A stretch of 11,150 bases of DNA, from NCBI GenBank assembly GCA_016203345.1, contig JACQMZ010000005.1:1-11150 (forward strand), in the 5' to 3' direction. The DNA comes from Candidatus Woesearchaeota archaeon. Its GTDB lineage: Archaea > Nanobdellota > Nanobdellia > Woesearchaeales > ARS49. Of this stretch, positions 6,425-11,150 are shown in pieces. The stretch's first letter is position 1; every line of letters starts with the position of its first letter. Position numbers and translations under genes: made by a program. Below the pieces are notes generated by a model. It was not told the DNA's origin and did not search any database. It saw nothing but the letters and a program-made list of their open reading frames with translations.

Positions 6425-7480
6425 CTACTTGATAACGATCAATTCTTTTGGAAACTTCGTTAACACCCTTGCACGACTGCGAGTGATGACGATGTCGTCT
6501 TCAATCCGGATGCCAAGCTTATTTGGGATATACACTCCCGGCTCAACAGTCCACACCATGTTTTTCTGAAAAACAACAGGCGATGACGGAGTCACATCAT
6601 GAACTTCAATACCTAAACTGTGGCCCAAGCGGTGAATGAAGAACTTCGAAAGTTTTCCGAGATTTTTTCTCACTTTTCGCTCAACATCAACCACTTGTGC
6701 ATTCGGGCATGATTCTCGAATACCCAGCTCCTGCACACGCAAAAGCCGCGCATACAGCTCACGATCTTTTCCTGCCGGCCTTCCCACAAAAACAGTGCGC
6801 GTAATATCACTACAGTACCCTTTATATTTCACGCCCCAATCAAGCACTGTAAATCCCGCGAGTTTTGTCGCGTCCGCGTGATGATGCGGAACCGCCGCGT
6901 TTGCGCCAGATGCCACAATAGGATCAAACGAAACTTCCAACCCCTGCTCCGCAATCAGCGACAACAGTTTCTTTCTTGCATACTCTTCCGTTATGTCTAC
7001 GCACAGTTCTGACATGAAGCCAGCAAAAATTTTGTCTGTCAACCTTGCCGCAATGCTCAGCTTTTCAAGTTCATCCTCAGTTTTCACGAGCCTCACACGC
7101 GCAAAAACGTCTCCGGAATCCTTGATGTGGACACCAGGAAAAAACCTTCTCAACTGGCTCTGCTCTGCCAAAGAAAAAAACGCGCCATTTACCGCCACAC
7201 GCCCTTTATTCACACGCTTCAACCACTCAAACAGATTCCTCGGACCCTTTTCGACAGGAATCGGAGAACTGCGTGCTACACGGACATATTCAAAACCCGG
7301 AATCACCCCACACGGCCTCCCCCTGCGAGGAATCCACACCAAACCGTTCTCCACATCAGTCTGCAAAACGTAAAAAACATTAGGGTCGCGCTTAGCCCAG
7401 CCAGAATTCACCAACAGAAGACCCTCACAATTGTTCTCAGCCAGAAAACGCTGAACTTCCCTTAATTTCTTCGGTTCCAT
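6425..7480 (-). CDS. M24-family metallopeptidase, probable Xaa-Pro aminopeptidase/dipeptidase
   Basis: 351 residues. Pita-bread-fold M24 enzymes remove N-terminal residues, often ahead of proline, using two metal ions. Residues 1-130 form a creatinase-like N-terminal domain and 135-351 the catalytic domain. All five metal ligands are visible: D214 (TVLDWG), D225 (CSDITRTVF), H287 (HRLGHSLGIEVHD), E313 (TVEPGVYIP) and E327 (RIEDDIVIT). A PHHH motif at 198-201 provides the substrate-side histidine. Methionine aminopeptidase is less likely because of the creatinase-type N-terminal half and the H-x3-H-x6-HD arrangement at 283-295. The start lies only 3 bases after the TyrRS stop, so it is the second gene of a TyrRS-led operon. 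It should help recycle peptides released by the proteasome, whose ATPase is encoded next (inference). Palindrome H2 follows its stop. Confidence 0.92.
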   Translation of the reverse strand: MEPKKLREVQRFLAENNCEGLLLVNSGWAKRDPNVFYVLQTDVENGLVWIPRRGRPCGVIPGFEYVRVARSSPIPVEKGPRNLFEWLKRVNKGRVAVNGAFFSLAEQSQLRRFFPGVHIKDSGDVFARVRLVKTEDELEKLSIAARLTDKIFAGFMSELCVDITEEYARKKLLSLIAEQGLEVSFDPIVASGANAAVPHHHADATKLAGFTVLDWGVKYKGYCSDITRTVFVGRPAGKDRELYARLLRVQELGIRESCPNAQVVDVERKVRKNLGKLSKFFIHRLGHSLGIEVHDVTPSSPVVFQKNMVWTVEPGVYIPNKLGIRIEDDIVITRSRARVLTKFPKELIVIK

Positions 7481-7483
7481 CGA

Positions 7484-8560
7484 CTATCTCGTAACCTTAA
7501 ACGAATTCACCTGGTCAAGAAGCTTCCGCGCCTTTCCTTTCTCAAAATGCCTGCGCACAGGATCAACCAGATTGTTAATCTCCTCAGCAACAGCACTCTT
7601 CAAGTCCATAGGATGCACATCCCCCTTCTCAAACGCCTTCTGCAATCCAGCAAAATCAGAAAACTCCAGAGGTCCTCCATACTTTAACGGACGCTTCACC
7701 GTCAGCGCGCCCACACGAGGAAAAATAATGTACTTGCAATACTCCATCACCGGATTCTCGTGTGCGCTATTCGCAGGACAATATGCCTGCTGGATCTTCC
7801 GCGCAATTTCTTCAGGAGAATCATCCATAAAAATCGACGCATCAGGAACAGACTTGGACATTTTCAACGCCACAGACCTTTCGATCGATTCTGCAACCGC
7901 GTCTTTTGCGGGAGGCAATAAGCCCATGAGCATGTGATGATGAACAGCAACAACCTTTCCATAACCCAGCGAAGGACCAAGCTCCCTTGCCAGCACATTC
8001 ACCTTCCGCTGATCCATGCCAAGCTGAGCGATGTCCACGTTCATATGAAACATGTCTGCCGCCTGCATGCACGGGTACATCAGTTGAGCACCAGACAACG
8101 CGTCAGAATCCTTCCTTCCCATAATTTGCGAACACCGAACCAAACGCTGAATCGTCGCTGACCGCGCCACCTGCAACACCTTCATCCAGTACGCCGGATC
8201 GCTGACAATATCATTACACCACACAAACTTAACCGTCTCCGTATCCATGCCACACGCCTTCCACACTTCAATAAAGTATTCACCTGTCGTGCGAATCTTG
8301 TCAATATCACCGCCCATCTTGTTGTTCGCCAACGCATGCCAGTCAGCCACCCACATCATAAACTTGCAACCAGCCTTCAACATCTTGTTCACATTAATCG
8401 CGCGCATCAACCCCTGCGCGATGTGAATCCGCCCAGACGGTTCGAAACCGTCATACGCCAGTGGCTTTTGTTTAGCTTCCAACAACGCCCTGAGATCATC
8501 CTCTGTCAAAATCTCTTCACCCACTTCTTTGATAAGATTGATCCGGGTAGTGATGTCCAT
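7484..8560 (-). CDS. tyrS: tyrosyl-tRNA synthetase, archaeal/eukaryotic type
   Basis: 358 residues, class I. It charges tRNA-Tyr. The ATP-binding segment YDGFEPSGRIHIAQG (36-50) holds the HIGH-like HIAQ. The tyrosine pocket residues align with those of Methanocaldococcus TyrRS: Y36, and Y162, Q166 and D169 in MYPCMQAADM. GMDQRKVNVLARE (181-193) is typical of archaeal/eukaryotic TyrRS and, with the pocket residues, separates it from TrpRS. KMSKS is at 233-237. The C-terminal anticodon-binding region includes HPMDLKSAVAEEIN. The frame is open to 8647, but those extra 29 codons would run through palindrome H3 and the TATA box; ATG 8560 gives the family N terminus and lies 26 bases from TATA. It leads an operon with the M24 peptidase 3 bases downstream. 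Confidence 0.96.
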   Translation of the reverse strand: MDITTRINLIKEVGEEILTEDDLRALLEAKQKPLAYDGFEPSGRIHIAQGLMRAINVNKMLKAGCKFMMWVADWHALANNKMGGDIDKIRTTGEYFIEVWKACGMDTETVKFVWCNDIVSDPAYWMKVLQVARSATIQRLVRCSQIMGRKDSDALSGAQLMYPCMQAADMFHMNVDIAQLGMDQRKVNVLARELGPSLGYGKVVAVHHHMLMGLLPPAKDAVAESIERSVALKMSKSVPDASIFMDDSPEEIARKIQQAYCPANSAHENPVMEYCKYIIFPRVGALTVKRPLKYGGPLEFSDFAGLQKAFEKGDVHPMDLKSAVAEEINNLVDPVRRHFEKGKARKLLDQVNSFKVTR

Positions 8561-8582
8561 GCACAAGTGTGAGAAATGAAGG

Positions 8583-8599
8583 TTTAATAAGCTTATGCA
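8583..8599 (-). promoter_or_regulatory. TyrRS-peptidase operon promoter (TATA plus TGCATAAG)
   Basis: On the - strand TTATTAAA (8583-8590) is centred 26 bases before the A of ATG 8560, so the mRNA is leaderless. TGCATAAG (8592-8599) sits one base upstream, exactly as at the PAN promoter. Its last bases overlap the left arm of palindrome H3. Confidence 0.72.
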
Positions 8600-8637
8600 G
8601 AATTTCTGAACCCGCTGCGCTCGTTCAAGAAATTCTG
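8598..8637. repeat. imperfect palindrome H3 between divergent promoters
   Basis: The arms CAGAATTTCT (8598-8607) and AGAAATTCTG (8628-8637) pair over 10 bases. Then GAAC (8608-8611) pairs with GTTC (8623-8626), leaving A8627 bulged, as in H1. The core CCGCTGCGCTC (8612-8622) is GC-rich. It fills the space between the TyrRS TATA region and the TATA box of the Cas4-like gene. With no gene ending on either side it cannot be a transcription terminator for a neighbour. An operator, insulator or dispersed repeat copy is more likely. Confidence 0.78.
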
Positions 8638-8645
8638 GGCAACGC

Positions 8646-8656
8646 AAAATATATGA
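8646..8656 (+). promoter_or_regulatory. promoter of the Cas4-like gene
   Basis: AAAATATATGA at 8646-8656 is a strong TATA match centred 28-30 bases before ATG 8680. The ATG at 8653 falls inside this box, and the upstream start at 8569 would run through H3, so both are unlikely starts. Confidence 0.6.
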
Positions 8657-8679
8657 ACACTGTACAAGATCGAATATTA

Positions 8680-9510
8680 ATGCTCTCAGTTACGGATCTC
8701 ACGACTTACACGTACTGCGCCCGCAAACTCTACCTCTCCCGCGTGCTCAAACTTTCCGAACCGGTCAAAGACGTCATGGTGCTTGGAAGCATCAAGCACA
8801 AACTGCTCGAAATCCTTCCTGTCCACCATCACAACATGGCACTCCAGCTCAAGCCAGACACTCAAGGACAGGAATTCATCAACGAATACATCCGCCTCAG
8901 TCTTGCCGCGCTGAGCGACATCATTATCAAATACAAATACGCGCTCAAACAGACCAGCACTCCCCTTGATCACGCCTTCAGCCACGTCAAAGAACTTGCT
9001 GTCACGGAAGCCCAAACACGAGCTGAGAACTTACTCGCGACCGCTCAGCAGACCAACAAATGGAGCCAAGACCTTTGGGACGCGTATTTTCCCAAGGAAA
9101 AAGCAGAATATTCACTTGAATCTGAACAATTGTTTCTAAGAGGAAGAATTGACGCACTCCACATTCATCAAAACAAAATCGTTCCAGTGGAACACAAAAG
9201 CGGAGAAATGCCTCCACAAGGAGTATGGGACAGCCACCGGCTCCAACTAACAGCATATGCCCTCCTCCTTGAAGAACATTTCCAAACACCAATCCCGTAT
9301 GGCGTGGTGAACTATTTTGACGCACACAAACAACGAGAAGTCCACCTCAACCCCTTCAGCAAAGACGAAATCCGCGCACTCATACCCACGGTCCGCAAAA
9401 CGTTATCACAAAAAGAAGTGCCACCGATTGTTGACAACCCTGCGAAGTGCAAAACCTGCGGGTTCTTCAATTACTGTGAAAAGGAACTGAAAGCCGCTGG
9501 ACAGGCTTAG
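8680..9510 (+). CDS. Cas4/RecB-like PD-(D/E)xK nuclease with Fe-S cysteines
   Basis: 276 residues. The Cas4/Dna2/AddB group are nucleases that resect DNA ends and carry a 4Fe-4S cluster. Seen here: N-terminal YTYCARKLYL with C13; a G-S-I-K-H motif with H40; D158 in LRGRIDAL; E171-x-K173 in PVEHKSG; Q189 and Y193 in QLTAYALL (the QxxxY motif of RecB nucleases); and C257, C260 and C266 in CKTCGFFNYC. One N-terminal plus three C-terminal cysteines is the standard cluster arrangement, so both catalytic and cluster sites look complete. A helical insert at about 65-145 makes it longer than minimal Cas4 proteins (about 180-220 residues). No cas1, cas2, helicase or repeat array is in the window, so a housekeeping repair role is as likely as CRISPR adaptation. 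The start follows the promoter geometry. Its last 44 bases overlap the convergent membrane-protein gene. Confidence 0.88.
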   Translation: MLSVTDLTTYTYCARKLYLSRVLKLSEPVKDVMVLGSIKHKLLEILPVHHHNMALQLKPDTQGQEFINEYIRLSLAALSDIIIKYKYALKQTSTPLDHAFSHVKELAVTEAQTRAENLLATAQQTNKWSQDLWDAYFPKEKAEYSLESEQLFLRGRIDALHIHQNKIVPVEHKSGEMPPQGVWDSHRLQLTAYALLLEEHFQTPIPYGVVNYFDAHKQREVHLNPFSKDEIRALIPTVRKTLSQKEVPPIVDNPAKCKTCGFFNYCEKELKAAGQA

Positions 9511-10945
9511 TCTGCGACGCATTTGACCGCACGCCCAATTTCCAAATTATTTGGTAGTACCTCTGCTGTCTGATCTCTGCATTATGAAAATCCTCACTCA
9601 GGATAGTCTTATTGCTGACAAAATCAAAATAGCGAGGAAACAAATTCTTGTTAATGTCATCAGGATCATCAAACAAGCCAGACACTGTCAAGAACACAGG
9701 AGTCTTGTTCACGATCAAGGCACTCACCAGGCGCACGAACTCCACGCTTTTTGACAACTCACCCCTGGGCGGACCAAGGACTTTGCGCTTCCCATAATAC
9801 GAAACAAACGGCGCATCATCCTGCGTGATAATCACGGCATTGTCAGGCGTATGCGCGGCAATCCACTCCCCGACCCGCACTTGACCGTTATAGTCGCTTC
9901 GCGCAGACAATACAGGAACAATCATCCATAAAGAACTCACGCACAAATACGCCACCACCATATGCCCTGCCCATGCGTATTTTGACGGAATTCCTGCAAG
10001 CGCAACTGCCGCCAACACACACAACGCGAACACGAACACATCCAAATACCTCGCGGCAAACGTGCTGATGTTCGCAAAAAACGCAAAACTCGACAAAAGC
10101 CAAGCCGCCATAAACATCGTGGGCAAACTCTTTTTCCATACCCCAACAACCACGCCAAACCCTCCTGCTAAAGCCAACAAGACAGGTGTAGACTGCCGAA
10201 GTGACAACAATGCCAAGGCACGCAACTCCTGACGCGGCAACAAATACGCAGTACCTGCCTGCGCAGGAAACAACGTCTTGGCAATCACTGCATCAAAATA
10301 AGCAAAGTACAACACCATAAACCCTGCAACATACGGAATCACCACTGCCAGCACCCTGTCTCTCACACTCAGCCGCGAACGAAGGCACACAGCCAGAAAA
10401 CCATACAATGGCAAGAAGTACAGCGTCGCCTCACGCACCGCGTGAGAGGCAACAAGCACGACAGCAGAATATACCAAATATCGCGGCACCTTGTCCTGCA
10501 AACCCTTCAACAAGAAATAAAAAGACAAAAACACAAAAAACAACGCCATCCCATGCTCCTTTCCGAACGTGTTCGGGCTCGAATACACAGGCGCAGACGC
10601 AAACAACAACGCGGCATACACACCAGTCCGCACATTACCAAACAACTTTCGCACAAACAAAAACGCCGCAGGAATACTCAACGCATAAAACAAAACAGAC
10701 GCAAACCTCACCGCAACATCAGCGTTTTTGCCCGCAAGCCAAAATGGCAAGTACACAATAGCTGTAAGAACGACTGCACCATACCTCCCATTTACTGCAG
10801 GATGCACACTTCCCGTCTCGAACGATTGCTCCACTGCCTGCGCGAGCACAATCGCGTCATAATGAAACAAGCCCTCATTCAAGAAATACGCCCCAACTAA
10901 CAACGGCAAGACAAACAACAAACCCAGCAAATGTTTCTCGTTCAC
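9467..10945 (-). CDS. polytopic membrane protein, probable GT-C/GT39-like glycosyltransferase
   Basis: 492 residues with about 11 predicted membrane helices (roughly 6-24, 57-74, 80-100, 108-122, 131-148, 154-187, 197-217, 253-270, 273-291, 297-319, 325-345), then a soluble C-terminal domain (352-492). Acidic D30 (FHYDAIV) just after helix 1 is where GT-C enzymes carry their catalytic Asp. The helix-1 loop, the FGKEHGMALFF segment and the post-membrane VGEWIAAHTPDNAVIITQDD-type region fit PMT/ArnT-like proteins. Such enzymes move sugars from polyprenyl phosphate onto proteins or lipids outside the membrane. The membrane topology is secure, the enzyme class moderately so, the substrate unknown. 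The longest frame starts with TTG at 10957, only 14 bases from the TATA centre. GTG 10945 lies 26 bases away and is chosen. The last 14 codons overlap the convergent nuclease gene. Confidence 0.7.
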   Translation of the reverse strand: MNEKHLLGLLFVLPLLVGAYFLNEGLFHYDAIVLAQAVEQSFETGSVHPAVNGRYGAVVLTAIVYLPFWLAGKNADVAVRFASVLFYALSIPAAFLFVRKLFGNVRTGVYAALLFASAPVYSSPNTFGKEHGMALFFVFLSFYFLLKGLQDKVPRYLVYSAVVLVASHAVREATLYFLPLYGFLAVCLRSRLSVRDRVLAVVIPYVAGFMVLYFAYFDAVIAKTLFPAQAGTAYLLPRQELRALALLSLRQSTPVLLALAGGFGVVVGVWKKSLPTMFMAAWLLSSFAFFANISTFAARYLDVFVFALCVLAAVALAGIPSKYAWAGHMVVAYLCVSSLWMIVPVLSARSDYNGQVRVGEWIAAHTPDNAVIITQDDAPFVSYYGKRKVLGPPRGELSKSVEFVRLVSALIVNKTPVFLTVSGLFDDPDDINKNLFPRYFDFVSNKTILSEDFHNAEIRQQRYYQIIWKLGVRSNASQTKPVQRLSVPFHSN

Positions 10946-10967
10946 AACTCCAATCAAAAAGATATCA

Positions 10968-10975
10968 TATATAAA
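10968..10975 (-). promoter_or_regulatory. TATA box of the membrane-protein gene
   Basis: On the - strand TTTATATA (10968-10975) is a good archaeal TATA box. Its centre is 26.5 bases before the GTG at 10945, matching the spacing at the other promoters and supporting a leaderless GTG start. Confidence 0.65.
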
Positions 10976-11026
10976 TGAGGAGTTGACAGCTAAACTTTTG
11001 CGTTTTTCTTTTTAAAGAATTGTTTT

Positions 11027-11149
11027 CTAAGGCATAGTTTGCAATTTGCTATCCGGATTGTATTTGAAGTAAAACTGTTTGGCTATTTTCTTCATGGTGA
11101 AATATCCTTTTTCTACTAAGTGAAGAAGATCCGTTCTCGCAGTCTGGTA
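11027..11149 (-). CDS. C-terminal winged helix of a truncated gene, possibly Fic-family or regulator (partial)
   Basis: The frame is open from the right edge to TAG at 11027-11029, giving 40 residues. TARTDLLHLVEKGYF followed by KKIAKQFYFKY fits the recognition helix and wing of a winged helix. This is the pattern (TA-x-RDL-x2-L-x-EKG-x-L, then a basic wing with aromatic residues) seen at the C terminus of many Fic-domain proteins and in DeoR-like regulators. The catalytic part, if any, is outside the window, so the family is uncertain. The closing segment NPDSKLQTMP is not distinctive. The gene ends about 50 bases upstream of the membrane-protein promoter and is transcribed in the same direction. 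Confidence 0.6.
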   Translation of the reverse strand, partial: YQTARTDLLHLVEKGYFTMKKIAKQFYFKYNPDSKLQTMP

Positions 11150-11150
11150 C

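Noticed and set aside
5108..8637. The three palindromes as CRISPR repeats
   Set aside because: They are kilobases apart, differ in sequence and have no regular spacers.
11001..11026. T-rich stretch (TTTTTCTTTTT) as a terminator
   Set aside because: It is T-rich only on the + strand, but the gene ending here is on the - strand, where the RNA would be A-rich.

Overview
The window is archaeal. It encodes a proteasome-activating nucleotidase (PAN), an archaeal-type FEN1, a Trm5 tRNA methyltransferase, an archaeal/eukaryotic-type TyrRS and the tail of a tRNA-splicing endonuclease. TATA-like boxes lie about 25-30 bases before most unlinked start codons, which implies leaderless mRNAs. Compact genes, bacterial-style fused MetRS and short spacers suggest a DPANN-type archaeon (Woesearchaeota-like). 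That placement is a guess from gene content, since no rRNA is present.

Layout: the left edge (2-64, +) is the last 20 codons of a tRNA-splicing endonuclease. A + strand run follows: a winged-helix/nuclease-fold-like protein of unknown role (123-1088), FEN1 (1090-2121, one base later) and a short Trm5 (2159-2986). Convergent to these, the - strand carries MetRS (3011-4981), PAN (5171-6316), an M24 aminopeptidase (6425-7480) and TyrRS (7484-8560); the last two form an operon led by TyrRS. A divergent spacer then leads to a solitary Cas4/RecB-like iron-sulfur nuclease (8680-9510, +). Its 3' end overlaps the convergent end of a polytopic GT-C-like membrane protein (9467-10945, -). The right edge holds the C-terminal winged helix of a cut-off gene (11027-11149, -), possibly Fic-family. 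No gene-free stretch exceeds 300 bases; the longest spacer is 4982-5170.

Together the genes cover tRNA biology (splicing, m1G37, Met and Tyr charging), DNA repair (FEN1, Cas4-like nuclease) and protein turnover (PAN, aminopeptidase). There is no CRISPR array, transposase or tRNA/rRNA gene.

The least expected signals are in the spacers. (1) A box C/D guide RNA candidate lies at 5032-5107 (+), with C and D boxes, a C'-like box and a closing GGCGC/GCGCC stem. It appears to share a palindromic TATA box with divergent MetRS. (2) Three long imperfect palindromes of similar plan sit at 5108-5155, 6357-6409 and 8598-8637. One lies between divergent promoters, so they are not simply terminators. (3) The octamer TGCATAAG lies exactly one base upstream of the TATA box in both the PAN and TyrRS promoters. 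Promoter geometry also moves several starts away from the longest ORF: PAN to 6316, TyrRS to 8560, the Cas4-like gene to 8680 and the membrane protein to a GTG at 10945.
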